Positions 16,849 through 24,608 are shown, counted from the stretch's first letter. The stretch is 37,764 nucleotides of DNA from Acidobacteriota bacterium (GCA_021788095.1 JAJYLB010000036.1:1-37764), one strand, 5' to 3'. Numbers and translations: made by a program. Notes: generated by a model not told the origin, from the sequence alone.

Positions 16849-17706
16849 ATGCGAAAGAAGATGAAATGCGGTGCTTTGGCCCTGCTGGGCTGCCTCGGCG
16901 GACTTGGGTTTTCGCCTCCTTTGGCGGGGCAGCAGCTACCCGGCGCAGGCAGAGGGAAGGCCAAGATCGAAACGCGCTTCTATCGCGCCGACAGCGTCTT
17001 TCCCGCGTCGACCTTCGGCTCACAAACTCTGCCGAGCAAGACGAGAATCACCGGGACGCTGACCAAGGTCGTTGGCGATTACGGACTGGGTGGGAAATGG
17101 GCGCTGCTCTATCACCTGCGATTCGCCTCGCTGGACAAGGCCAAGAAGAGAGCGACATCCACCGCGTTTGGCTTCGAAGATCAGACGATCGGCGTGGAGC
17201 GCGGCTTCCGGCAATCGGAAACCTTCTCGGATTCCGTGGCCCTCAAATTCGTATTGCCGACGGGCTCCACAACGAGCGTTCCCCAGTTGGGTACGGGCCA
17301 TTTCGCCATTGAACCGGACTACCAATTCGGCTTTACGCGACATTTGGGCCGGAGATTCGTCTACGGGGAGTTTTCGGCGGGGCCGCGCGTTTTCGCCAAT
17401 GGCGGCGCGACGCAACTGCGGTCCACCGGTGAAATAGGCGGCAGGCTCGTTAAGAAAGTGAACGTTTTTGGGACTCTCTTCCTCGCACGAACTCTGGACG
17501 GGCGAGTGGAACCTGGGGAGCCGGGGATTCCGAGCACTTCTGAACTCTATGATCTGCTTCGGGTGGGAGGCGGGATCGAGTTCACCGGTTGGGGGGCTCT
17601 GCGACCGATGATCGCATACGAGCGGGACGTCGCCGGCCAAGGCATTCACGCGGGCAGCAGGCTCGTGGTCGGATTCACCCTGCATTTTAACCGGGGGATC
17701 TATTAG
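16849..17706 (+). CDS. Putative outer-membrane beta-barrel protein
   Basis: Protein of about 285 residues with a signal peptide (basic MRKKMK start, hydrophobic core GALALLGCLGGLGF, then PLAGQQ). The remainder is rich in alternating strands such as YGLGGKWALLYHLRFASL, SVALKFVLPTG and HFAIEPDYQFGFT, with Gly and aromatic residues placed as in outer-membrane barrels. No named family is recognised. Following ugd in the glycan locus, it may be a surface or export component of the polysaccharide system (inference). The ATG at 16849 is preferred to the one at 16810 because it puts the basic n-region of the signal peptide at the N-terminus and has GAGG shortly upstream. Confidence 0.7.
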   Translation: MRKKMKCGALALLGCLGGLGFSPPLAGQQLPGAGRGKAKIETRFYRADSVFPASTFGSQTLPSKTRITGTLTKVVGDYGLGGKWALLYHLRFASLDKAKKRATSTAFGFEDQTIGVERGFRQSETFSDSVALKFVLPTGSTTSVPQLGTGHFAIEPDYQFGFTRHLGRRFVYGEFSAGPRVFANGGATQLRSTGEIGGRLVKKVNVFGTLFLARTLDGRVEPGEPGIPSTSELYDLLRVGGGIEFTGWGALRPMIAYERDVAGQGIHAGSRLVVGFTLHFNRGIY

Positions 17707-17719
17707 GTCGGGCCTCCCG

Positions 17720-18361
17720 ATGGAATCGACACCCTGGAAACTCTTCCTTGTGCGCCACGGCGAGGCGGAATGGAATCAAGCCAACCGCTACCAAGGCCGG
17801 AGCGATTTGCCAATCACCGCGCGCGGCGAGGCGCAAGCGCGGGCCCTGGCAAATTGGTTCGCGGAATCGGACGTAGCCACTATTTTCACCAGCCCTTTGG
17901 TCCGAGCCCGGAGCACGGCTCGCATGGTGGCGGAACGCCTGGGGCTCGTTGCCATCGTGGACGACCGGCTTGCGGAGCTGGCTTACGGCCAATGGGAAGG
18001 CTTGACTCAGGCCGAAGTCAAACGGCGCTGGCCAGAGCTGTTGCGCTTGTGGAAGAAGGCGCCCGATCGAGTGGATTTTCCGGGTGGGGAATGCCTCCGC
18101 GATGTGCGGCGCCGCATCCGAAACTTCCTTGAAGATGCAGTTACGCACCCCGGCCCCGTCCTCGCAGTGACTCATCAGGCGATCATAAGAATTGCCATCC
18201 TGGAGGCACAGCGCGAACCCCTCTCCGCGTATCGTCAAGTGCGCGCCGAGACGGGTTCGATCGCCAAGCTTCTTCGCCAAGGAAACCGTCTGGTACTGGA
18301 CAGTCTCCACGAAGTTGGGCATTGGGATTCGATCGGTGCGAACCCTTCCCCGTTCAGGTGA
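17720..18361 (+). CDS. Histidine phosphatase (phosphoglycerate mutase-like)
   Basis: Member of the branch-1 histidine phosphatase superfamily, 213 residues. The catalytic motif VRHGE (His13 nucleophile) opens the protein, S-P-L-x-R-A-R-x-T-A supplies the next phosphate-binding residues, the acid region is LAELAYGQWEGLT, and the second catalytic His is in LAVTHQAIIR. The pattern G-x-W-E-G-L is seen in alpha-ribazole phosphatase-like and other small phosphatases as well as mutases, so the substrate is open. It is the last + strand gene of the glycan locus, 13 bases after the barrel gene, and might dephosphorylate a sugar or lipid intermediate there. The ribosome binding site is weak. Confidence 0.9.
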   Translation: MESTPWKLFLVRHGEAEWNQANRYQGRSDLPITARGEAQARALANWFAESDVATIFTSPLVRARSTARMVAERLGLVAIVDDRLAELAYGQWEGLTQAEVKRRWPELLRLWKKAPDRVDFPGGECLRDVRRRIRNFLEDAVTHPGPVLAVTHQAIIRIAILEAQREPLSAYRQVRAETGSIAKLLRQGNRLVLDSLHEVGHWDSIGANPSPFR

Positions 18362-18430
18362 AAGGCATAAAGCCCCCCTGTTCCCGCTGGTAGCACTTGA
18401 AACTGAGGCATGACCCGTCCGCCACGGAAA

Positions 18431-18460
18431 TTGAAAAAGCAGAAGGGAGTTCATTAGAAT
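18431..18460 (+). promoter_or_regulatory. Sigma70-like promoter for glyA
   Basis: TTGAAA (18431-18436) and TAGAAT (18455-18460) each match five of six consensus bases and are 18 bases apart, in an intergenic gap just before glyA. The predicted leader is about 140 bases and carries a copy of the dispersed palindrome. Confidence 0.55.
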
Positions 18461-18484
18461 GGCCCGAGACCGGCCTTCGTCCGC

Positions 18485-18512
18485 TCCCGAATCCCAAACG
18501 CCTGGGACGGGA
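18485..18512 (+). repeat. TCCCGAA-family palindrome, diverged copy in the glyA leader
   Basis: TCCCGAATCCCA (18485-18496), a six-base loop and TGGGACGGGA (18503-18512). It aligns with the copy at 21005-21032 but the central arms are changed on both sides (CCCA/TGGG in place of CCCGAA/TTCGGG), keeping the pairing. This is copy B. Confidence 0.55.
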
Positions 18513-18607
18513 GACGGGCGGCGGCGCAAGCCAGGAGACAACCGACGATGACCACACCCAGCAGCATGCGCTCCGCTCCCCGACCGCCAGCCGAGGGCGA
18601 ATCAAGA

Positions 18608-19861
18608 ATGAATCGGCCACTCGCGGAAGTCGATCCCGAGGTGGCGCAAGCGATCGCGAACGAAGCGCGGCGCGAGGCGCAAGGGCTCGAATTGATCGCA
18701 TCGGAAAATTTCGTTTCCGAAGCGGTGCTCGAAGCGCTGGGGTCGGTGCTCACCAATAAATACGCGGAAGGCTATCCCGGCAAGCGGTACTACGGCGGCT
18801 GCGAATACATCGACCGCGTCGAACAGCTCGCCATCGACCGCGCCAAGCAGCTTCTCGGCGCCGAGCATGCCAACGTGCAGCCGCACGCCGGCGCCCAGGC
18901 CAATACCGCCGTCTACATGGCCGCTCTCGCTCCCGGCGATACGGTGCTGGGAATGAATCTCGCGCATGGCGGCCACTTGACCCACGGCCATCCGCTGAAC
19001 TTTTCCGGCAAGTTCTACAAGTTCGTGCCCTACGGCGTGTCGAAGGAAACCGAAACCATCGATTACGACGCGCTCGCCGCCCTCGCCCGCGAGCACCAGC
19101 CGAAGATGATCGTGGCGGGAGCCAGCGCCTATCCCCGCACCCTCGATTTCGCCCGCTTCGCCGAGATCGCCCGGTCGGTAGGCGCGGTGCTTTTTGTGGA
19201 CATGGCGCATATCGCGGGCCTGGTGGCCGCGGGACTTCACCCGAATCCCGTTCCCCACGCCGATTTCGTTTCCAGCACCACCCACAAAACGCTGCGCGGG
19301 CCGCGCGGCGGATTGGTGCTTTGCCAGGCGAAATGGGCGAAAGAGCTGGATAAGGTCCTCTTCCCCGGCCTGCAGGGCGGCCCGCTCGAACATGTGATTG
19401 CGGCGAAAGCGGTGTGCTTCAAGGAGGCGCTCGAACCCGCATTCGCCGAATATCAGGGGCAGGTGCTCCGGAACGCCAAGGCGCTGGCCTCTACGCTCGA
19501 GCGGCGCGGCTTCCGCATCGTCAGCGGAGGCACCGACACCCACCTCTTCCTTGTCGACCTGGTCGCGCGCAAGATGACCGGACTCGACGCTCAACAGGCG
19601 CTCGAGCGGGCGGGAATCACCGTCAACCGCAACGCCATCCCCTTCGACCCGAACCCGCCGTACAAAGCGGGAGGCATCCGCGTCGGCTCGCCCGCCGTCA
19701 CCACGCGCGGCATGCGGGAGCCGGAAATGGAACGGATCGCCGGCTGGATCGCCGACGTGCTCGAGCGCCTGGGCGATGCGAAGATCGAAGACCGTGTGCG
19801 CGGCGAAGTGGGCGAGCTGACCGAGCAATTCCCCATGTACGCCGCGCGCCAAGCACGGTAG
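18608..19861 (+). CDS. glyA: Serine hydroxymethyltransferase
   Basis: Cytosolic PLP enzyme, about 417 residues, interconverting serine and glycine with tetrahydrofolate and supplying one-carbon units. Family landmarks are the start [24 protein letters not shown], the [14 protein letters not shown] segment, [18 protein letters not shown], and the PLP lysine in [14 protein letters not shown]. Length and C-terminus (ELTEQFPMY) are normal. The ATG at 18608 fits the family's usual N-terminus, with GAGGG ten bases upstream. An in-frame ATG at 18548 with AGGAGA ten bases upstream would add 20 residues and cannot be excluded. A sigma70-like promoter lies upstream. I see no glycine riboswitch. Confidence 0.97.
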   Translation: MNRPLAEVDPEVAQAIANEARREAQGLELIASENFVSEAVLEALGSVLTNKYAEGYPGKRYYGGCEYIDRVEQLAIDRAKQLLGAEHANVQPHAGAQANTAVYMAALAPGDTVLGMNLAHGGHLTHGHPLNFSGKFYKFVPYGVSKETETIDYDALAALAREHQPKMIVAGASAYPRTLDFARFAEIARSVGAVLFVDMAHIAGLVAAGLHPNPVPHADFVSSTTHKTLRGPRGGLVLCQAKWAKELDKVLFPGLQGGPLEHVIAAKAVCFKEALEPAFAEYQGQVLRNAKALASTLERRGFRIVSGGTDTHLFLVDLVARKMTGLDAQQALERAGITVNRNAIPFDPNPPYKAGGIRVGSPAVTTRGMREPEMERIAGWIADVLERLGDAKIEDRVRGEVGELTEQFPMYAARQAR

Positions 19862-20000
19862 GTGCGGTCACCGTTTTCGACGTGGCCGCCCCAAACCGTC
19901 GGACGATTTGATCCAGAGCACGCTTGAAAGTCGCGACCGGCCCAGGACCACCCCACCGCGTCCCGCACCAGCGTCGGAATCCCGCGCGTCGTTTGGGTGC

Positions 20001-20029
20001 CCCACCCTTGCGGGGTTCGCAAGGGTGGG
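20001..20029. repeat. Perfect 12-bp hairpin with TGGGTGCCCCA leader
   Basis: CCCACCCTTGCG (20001-20012) pairs perfectly with CGCAAGGGTGGG (20018-20029) around a five-base loop. The flank and arm start TGGGTGCCCCA (19994-20004) recurs exactly at 33137-33147, at the start of the nested palindrome between murF and murE, so the two are probably related elements. Confidence 0.75.
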
Positions 20030-20080
20030 AGGGTTTCGGAGTACCTCCGACCGAACGAACCATGCCCATTCCGAAGCCGC

Positions 20081-20109
20081 CGCGCTTTTCCTAAATCCGG
20101 AAAGGCGCG
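20081..20109. repeat. 11-bp hairpin
   Basis: CGCGCTTTTCC (20081-20091) pairs with GGAAAGGCGCG (20099-20109), with one G-T pair and a seven-base loop. It lies about 80 bases before the small membrane protein gene; role unknown. Confidence 0.6.
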
Positions 20110-20184
20110 CGGATACACTTGTCGGAGGGGAACGGATTGTGCGGTTCCGTCGTATGTAGAGAGGCAGGGAAGAAGGCGACTGCC

Positions 20185-20385
20185 ATGCTCACGTTTATTC
20201 TGTGGTGCATTCTGTTGGTGCTTTGCTGGCCGCTGGCTCTGCTGGCTTTGGTGCTCTACCCGCTGGTGTGGCTATTGCTCCTGCCGTTCCGCCTGATCGG
20301 GATTACGGTGAAAGGGGTTTTCGGGCTGCTTGCTGGGCTGATTCTCCTGCCCGCGCGTTTGCTCCGCGGTCCGCGCGCCCTCTAG
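20185..20385 (+). CDS. Small hydrophobic membrane protein
   Basis: About 66 residues, almost entirely hydrophobic: two or three membrane segments (FILWCILLVLCWPLALLALVL, PLVWLLLLPF, GVFGLLAGLILLPARLL) and a basic end (RLLRGPRAL). No family is recognised. The ATG at 20185 has GAAGG shortly upstream; the in-frame ATG at 20119 would add a polar stretch with no support. It converges on the JAMM gene with only five bases between stops. Short proteins of this kind are often missed or are spurious, so confidence is moderate. Confidence 0.55.
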   Translation: MLTFILWCILLVLCWPLALLALVLYPLVWLLLLPFRLIGITVKGVFGLLAGLILLPARLLRGPRAL

Positions 20386-20390
20386 CGCGG

Positions 20391-21110
20391 TCATTCCGAC
20401 ACGAGGATCTGGATTTCACTCGCCGCCCCGGCGCGAATCGCGAACGCGCGGACGGGCCGCGGGTTTTCAGGGCGTGGCGAGAGGATGAAATACGTCGCGT
20501 CGGGATAGTAAGCGCGTTCCAGATCGGTGGGTGAGGGCGCGTTGTCTGTTGCGGGATGCGAATGGTAGATGCCGAGAAAGTCGATTCCACGCTCGCGCAT
20601 CTCTCGAATCAGTCGAAACGTCTCTTCCGGAGCGATTTCGTAAGCGGTGGCGCTCTCGAGCACGTTGCGGGCGGGCAGGACGGCGGAGATGACTCCGCCC
20701 TCGCCCGCCAGCAACCCGCAGCATTCCCTTTCGGGCTCCCGTCGCGCCTCTTCAGTCAGCCGACCTAACACCCCTCTCCTGACGCGCACCGCCGCAGCCG
20801 AATCGGGCACGCCCGCCCCGGATCCCGAACGCTCGGGAGGGGAAGGCGAGTCCGGTTTTGCGTCCTCCGACTCGGAAGAACCCGGAGAATTGCCGCGGCG
20901 TTCCCCGCCCTGCTGGCTCGCTGAGGAGCCAGCCGGTAAATCGGCGGCGGAAAGGCAGCACTCCTCGACGCCCGCGTCCGCGGACCCTCCCGTCCCAACT
21001 CCCGTCCCGAATCCCGAAACTTCGGGACGGGATTCGGGACGGGCAGGCCCCAAGTGGGCATGCCCGAATCGGGCACGCAGTTCGCAGAACGGCTTGGGAA
21101 GAGCAGCCAT
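20391..21110 (-). CDS. JAMM/MPN metallopeptidase with repeat-derived N-terminal extension
   Basis: The catalytic part (about residues 108-239) is a Mov34/MPN/PAD-1-type zinc metallopeptidase (M67). Glu129 lies in ERECCGLLAG, and H183-S-H185 followed by S193 and D196 forms the complete H-x-H-x7-S-x2-D motif, so activity is expected. Such enzymes remove ubiquitin-like proteins or cleave cysteine adducts; no ubiquitin-like gene is nearby. Residues 1-107 are low complexity and mostly encoded by palindromic repeats. With the ATG at 21110 the gene starts 10 bases after ftsZ. The alternative is a GTG at 20789, which would leave the repeats as an intergenic spacer. Neither start has a strong ribosome binding site. 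Confidence 0.82.
   Translation of the reverse strand: MAALPKPFCELRARFGHAHLGPARPESRPEVSGFGTGVGTGGSADAGVEECCLSAADLPAGSSASQQGGERRGNSPGSSESEDAKPDSPSPPERSGSGAGVPDSAAAVRVRRGVLGRLTEEARREPERECCGLLAGEGGVISAVLPARNVLESATAYEIAPEETFRLIREMRERGIDFLGIYHSHPATDNAPSPTDLERAYYPDATYFILSPRPENPRPVRAFAIRAGAASEIQILVSE
20823..20838. repeat. TCCCGAA-family palindrome, short copy in the JAMM gene
   Basis: TCCCGA (20823-20828), loop ACGC, TCGGGA (20833-20838). On the coding strand it gives P-P-E-R-S-G-S-G, the same reading phase as the SRPEVSGFG copies. This is copy C. Confidence 0.55.
21001..21043. repeat. TCCCGAA-family palindrome, long copy in the JAMM gene
   Basis: A near-perfect palindrome: CCCGTCCCGAATCCCGAA, a two-base loop, then TTCGGGACGGGATTCGGG and GACGG, with a four-base bulge. 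It encodes SRPEVSGFGTG on the - strand. 21000-21020 is identical to 36850-36870 in ftsI, and 21004-21032 matches the 5308-5280 copy at 27 of 29 bases. This is copy D. Confidence 0.85.
21056..21075. repeat. TGCCCGAATCGGGCA palindrome in the JAMM gene
   Basis: GGGCATGCCCGAATCGGGCA; the last 15 bases are a perfect palindrome around a single central base. The identical 20 bases occur at 21232-21251 in ftsZ, read in a different frame. A shorter relative (GCCGAATCGGGC) lies near 20797-20808. Confidence 0.8.
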
Positions 21111-21120
21111 CGAAAGCGAC

Positions 21121-22326
21121 TCAGACCTTCGCCCGGTCGCGCCGCATAAACGCCGGGATATCGAGATCGTCGGCAGGCGGCGTGGGAAGGAACGAGGGTT
21201 GGGAGAGCCCCGCTTCGGCGAGCACGGGAACGGGCATGCCCGAATCGGGCAAGGGATCTTCGATCCCCCGCTCGTCGCGGGCGGCCTTGGTCAGGTAAGC
21301 AGGCCGCGGCTTTCTCGGCGCCACCTGGCGAAAGCCCGCGGCGATGACGGTGATCTTGACCTGCTCCTTGAGCGACTCGTCCATCACGGCCCCGAAAATG
21401 ATGTTGGCATTTTCATGCGCGGCTTTCTGGATGATGGAAGCGGCTTCGTGGATCTCGTGGAGAGCGAGCGAATTCGATCCGGTGACGTTGATCAGGATGC
21501 CCTGCGCCCCTTGAATCGAGTTTTCCTCGAGCAAGGGGCTGTTGATGGCGCGGTTGGCGGCCTCGATGGCGCGATTCGTGCCGGAAGCGACGGCGGTGCC
21601 CATGACGCCGTAGCCCTGGGTGCGCATGATGGTTTTCACGTCGGCGAAATCGCGGTTGATGATGCCCGGCACGGTGATGATGTCGCTGATTCCCTGGACG
21701 GCCTGGCGGAGGATGTCGTCGGCGATGCGAAACGCCTCGAAAAAGCTGGTGCCCCGCTCGACGCACTCCATCAGCCGCTCGTTGGGAATGACAATCACCG
21801 TATCCACCGAATCCACAAGCTCGGCGAGCGCCTGCTCGGCTTGCGCCATCCGCCGCCGCCCTTCGAAGGTGAATGGCTTGGTGACCACGGCGACGGTCAG
21901 CGCGTTCAACTCGCTGGCCAGGCCGGCCACCACCGGCGCCGCGCCCGACCCCGTGCCGCCGCCCAGCCCGGCGGTGACGAAGACCATGTCGGCGCCGTCG
22001 AGCGCCTCGATGATCTTGTCGGAATCTTCGAGCGCGGCTTTGCGCCCGACCTCGGGGTTGGCGCCGGCGCCGAGACCTTTGGTGAGCTTGGCGCCGAGCT
22101 GGAGCTTGAGCGGCGCCTGCGAGAGCCGGAGCGCCTGCAGGTCGGTATTGGCGGCGATGAACTCGACGCCCTCGACCTTCGCGCGAATCATGCGGTTCAC
22201 CGCGTTGCAGCCGCCGCCGCCCACGCCCAGTACCTTGATGTTTGCGCCCTCTTTCTTGAGCGCTTCGTCAAACCGAATCCGTACTTCCGCCTCTTTTTCC
22301 TTCATCTTTCCTCCGGGCAGGTCCAT
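21121..22326 (-). CDS. ftsZ: Cell division GTPase FtsZ
   Basis: Tubulin-like GTPase of about 401 residues that polymerises into the cytokinetic ring. Visible are the N-terminal [18 protein letters not shown], the GTP-binding tubulin signature [10 protein letters not shown], the T7 synergy loop around [12 protein letters not shown], a variable C-terminal linker, and the conserved C-terminal peptide [11 protein letters not shown] that binds FtsA and other partners. The linker contains LPDSGMP, encoded by a palindrome also found in the next gene. The ATG at 22326 is chosen because AAGGAGG lies 11 bases upstream; an alternative ATG seven codons further in has GGAGG closer. It follows ftsA by about 40 bases. 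Confidence 0.98.
   Translation of the reverse strand: MDLPGGKMKEKEAEVRIRFDEALKKEGANIKVLGVGGGGCNAVNRMIRAKVEGVEFIAANTDLQALRLSQAPLKLQLGAKLTKGLGAGANPEVGRKAALEDSDKIIEALDGADMVFVTAGLGGGTGSGAAPVVAGLASELNALTVAVVTKPFTFEGRRRMAQAEQALAELVDSVDTVIVIPNERLMECVERGTSFFEAFRIADDILRQAVQGISDIITVPGIINRDFADVKTIMRTQGYGVMGTAVASGTNRAIEAANRAINSPLLEENSIQGAQGILINVTGSNSLALHEIHEAASIIQKAAHENANIIFGAVMDESLKEQVKITVIAAGFRQVAPRKPRPAYLTKAARDERGIEDPLPDSGMPVPVLAEAGLSQPSFLPTPPADDLDIPAFMRRDRAKV
21232..21251. repeat. TGCCCGAATCGGGCA palindrome in the ftsZ linker
   Basis: Same 20 bases as 21056-21075. In the ftsZ frame it encodes LPDSGMP between the GTPase body and the C-terminal conserved peptide. Confidence 0.8.
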
Positions 22327-22337
22327 GCGAGCTTTCT

Positions 22338-22344
22338 CCTCCTT
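22338..22344 (-). promoter_or_regulatory. Ribosome binding site of ftsZ
   Basis: AAGGAGG on the - strand, 11 bases before the ATG at 22326. It is a near-perfect anti-16S match and argues against the TTG at 22356 as the start. Confidence 0.7.
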
Positions 22345-22368
22345 GAAATAGGTCAAAACCGGGATTTC

Positions 22369-23577
22369 TCAACCCAGAAACAAACCCTTCAGCCGGGCTG
22401 AAAACGTCCGCCGCTGCTCCTCGAACACCTGCTGCGCGCGGCCGCCGTAAAGCGCCAAGCCGATGATGGCGGCGAATTCGGGCGCCACGGCATCCTCGGG
22501 CAGGCCCGCCAGCCCGCGCGGGCGGCCGACGCGAGCGGGCGCATCCAGCGTTTTTTCCGCCATCTCCACCAGTCCTTCCAGCCGCGCGCCGCCGCCAACC
22601 AGCACGAAACCGGCGGGAATCGCCGTCGCCAGGCCCGCCCGCTCGAGTTCGCGGCGAACGAGCACGAGCAGCTCTTGCGCGCGCGCATCCAGAATCTCGG
22701 CGACTTCGCGTGCGGGGACGCTGCGCGGCTGCCGGTCGCCCACGCAAGGGATCTCGATCGAGCGGTCGTGCTCGCCAAGCTCGACGGTCGACCACACCTC
22801 TTCCCGCTTGATTCGCTCGGCTTCGGTAATGGGCGTGCGAATGCCCACGGCAAGGTCGTTGGTGAAATGGTCGCCGCCAATCGCGATGGCGGCGGTATGG
22901 CGCACCACTCCCGCCGCGTAGACGATCAGCTCGGTCGTCCCGGCGCCGATATCCACCAGCGAGACGCCCAGCTCCCGCTCGTCCTGGCTGAGAACGCATT
23001 CGGCCGCGGCCAGCGGCTCGAGCACCAGATCGGCGACCACAACCCCGGCGCGATTCACCGCCGCAACCAGGTTTTGCGCCAGCACGGCGGGAGAGGTCAC
23101 CAGATGGACGTTGACGTCCAGCCGCCGCCCCACCATGCCGATGGGATCGCGAATGCCGTTTTGCGCGTCGAGCCAGAAACCTTGCGGGAGGACGTGGAGA
23201 ACCTCGGCGCCCTCCGGCAAGCGCGCCTGGCGGGCGGAATGGACGGCGCGGCGCACGTCCTCGCGCGTGACGTCCCGCGGCCGGTTTCCCAAGCCGAGGC
23301 CGCCGCGTGCGTTGAACCCGGCGATATAGCCGCCGCCCATTCCGAGGATGCACGAGTCGATCGGGAAGCCGACCTGCCCTTCCGCGTCCTCGACCGCCTG
23401 GCGAATCGAGCTCGCCACCTGGTCGAGGTTCGACACCTGCCCCTTGCGCAGCCCTTTCGTTTCCGCAGTGGCTAGCGCCAGGCAACGCACATCGCCTTCG
23501 CCGATCGTTTCCGCAACGATGACCGAAGTTTTCGAGCTGCCCACGTCGAGTCCGACAACGTAGCGTGCTTTGTTCAC
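22369..23577 (-). CDS. ftsA: Cell division protein FtsA
   Basis: Actin-like ATPase of 402 residues that tethers FtsZ to the membrane and recruits late division proteins. It starts NKARYVVGLDVGSSKTSVIVAE (phosphate-1 loop), and has the SHS2/1C-type insert after FPIDSCILGMGG, phosphate-2 LVDIGAGTTELIVY, and the adenosine motif GFVLVGGGARLEGL. The C-terminal RLKGLFLG fits the short amphipathic membrane-targeting helix. The GTG start (23577) overlaps the ftsQ stop as GTGA, indicating coupled translation. Confidence 0.97.
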   Translation of the reverse strand: MNKARYVVGLDVGSSKTSVIVAETIGEGDVRCLALATAETKGLRKGQVSNLDQVASSIRQAVEDAEGQVGFPIDSCILGMGGGYIAGFNARGGLGLGNRPRDVTREDVRRAVHSARQARLPEGAEVLHVLPQGFWLDAQNGIRDPIGMVGRRLDVNVHLVTSPAVLAQNLVAAVNRAGVVVADLVLEPLAAAECVLSQDERELGVSLVDIGAGTTELIVYAAGVVRHTAAIAIGGDHFTNDLAVGIRTPITEAERIKREEVWSTVELGEHDRSIEIPCVGDRQPRSVPAREVAEILDARAQELLVLVRRELERAGLATAIPAGFVLVGGGARLEGLVEMAEKTLDAPARVGRPRGLAGLPEDAVAPEFAAIIGLALYGGRAQQVFEEQRRTFSARLKGLFLG

Positions 23578-24605
23578 CGCCGTTCACTCCCCTTCGCGTT
23601 GATCGTTGGAATTGCTACAGAACTCTTTCGCCCTGCCGCATTCGCGGGGGCGCCCGCCTTCGCCGCCTGTGGGAGCGGGACTTGTGCCGGCCCGGCTGTG
23701 GCGGACGGCGCCGCGTCGGCCGCTCCGGGGCCGGGCGCGGCAAGCGGGTCTCCGGGCGTTACGAGCGCCTGGCCGTTGTAGCGGAGATCGACGGCTTCGA
23801 CGGTTCCCGCGCGCACTTGCCAAGCGCCGAAATTCTCTAGCAACTCCCGGTAACGCTCGGCGAAATTCGCGTTGCCGAAATGCACCAAAACGGGTCCTTG
23901 TCCGGCGAGTGCGGGTCCTCCCGCGAGCGTTGCCTCGACGTCATCGGGGCTGGCCAGATTCGCCTCGCTCACCTGCGCCCCCGCGCCTGACTGGACGGCC
24001 GCGATCTCTTTCAGGAACTCGGCAAAGAGAGCCACGCGACTCGCCCTCTCCTCCACCGGCGTTTGCGGACCGATGCCATTGACGACGGGCAAGTTGAAGT
24101 TCGAACCCGCCGGACGGTCCAGGATGACTCCCTGGTCGTCGATCACCTCCAAGCCGGCGCTGGTGCTGAGAAAAGCCACCGGTTGCCGCTCGACCACGTG
24201 CAGAACGAGCCGGTTCGGCAGGGCGCGCACGAGCGTGGCTTCCCGCACCCAGGGAATGCTTTCGATTGCCCGCAGCCGGTGCTCGAGCGGAACGCGGAGC
24301 ACGCTTCGACCGAGGTCGGCTGAGAAGACGTTCAAAAGCTGGTCCCGGCTCACGAATTGCTCGCCGGAAATCTGGATACCGGCCGGGCGAAGCAGAACCG
24401 CCGGCGAAAAGAAGAATAGGTCGATCGCCAAACCGGAAAGCGCGCAAGCGCCAACCGTCAACACGAGCCACCGGGCGGCGCGGCGCAGCCGTCCCGCCTG
24501 CGAGCGCGTGCGGCTGCGCTTGACGTCCACCGGCTTCTGGCGGCGCAGGTAGCGCGGCGAGACGTCGTCGACCGCCGCGCGCTCGAGCGTTTCCTCAGGA
24601 ACCAT
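23574..24605 (-). CDS. ftsQ: Cell division protein FtsQ (POTRA domain)
   Basis: Single-pass inner-membrane protein of 343 residues, part of the FtsQLB complex. A basic cytoplasmic N-terminus is followed by one helix (WLVLTVGACALSGLAIDLFFF), the POTRA domain (about 75-150, IQISGEQFVSRDQLLNVF through LVLHVVERQPVAFL) and the beta domain. The last 60 residues are Pro/Ala/Gly rich (GDPLAAPGPGAADAAPSATA), a disordered tail longer than in most FtsQ proteins. It begins three bases after the murB stop and overlaps ftsA by GTGA. Confidence 0.93.
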   Translation of the reverse strand: MVPEETLERAAVDDVSPRYLRRQKPVDVKRSRTRSQAGRLRRAARWLVLTVGACALSGLAIDLFFFSPAVLLRPAGIQISGEQFVSRDQLLNVFSADLGRSVLRVPLEHRLRAIESIPWVREATLVRALPNRLVLHVVERQPVAFLSTSAGLEVIDDQGVILDRPAGSNFNLPVVNGIGPQTPVEERASRVALFAEFLKEIAAVQSGAGAQVSEANLASPDDVEATLAGGPALAGQGPVLVHFGNANFAERYRELLENFGAWQVRAGTVEAVDLRYNGQALVTPGDPLAAPGPGAADAAPSATAGPAQVPLPQAAKAGAPANAAGRKSSVAIPTINAKGSERR

Positions 24606-24608
24606 CGC

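Larger units (their letters stand above)
19862..20184. other. Intergenic region with two hairpins
   Basis: About 320 bases between glyA and a small membrane protein gene. It holds two strong inverted repeats (20001-20029 and 20081-20109, listed separately) and no convincing frame. Neither hairpin is followed by a T run. Confidence 0.5.

Noticed and set aside
18362..18607. Glycine riboswitch or other aptamer before glyA
   Set aside because: No tandem aptamer-like conserved segments were seen; the leader holds a promoter-like pair and one palindrome.
20001..20029. Hairpin as the glyA terminator
   Set aside because: The stem is strong but lies 140 bases after the stop, has no T tract and shares its leader with another hairpin far away, so it looks like a repeat element.
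20647..22401. 584-codon + strand frame opposite JAMM, ftsZ and part of the repeat region
   Set aside because: It is antisense to ftsZ, whose protein motifs are unmistakable. Long antisense frames are expected at this GC content and its translation shows no family features.
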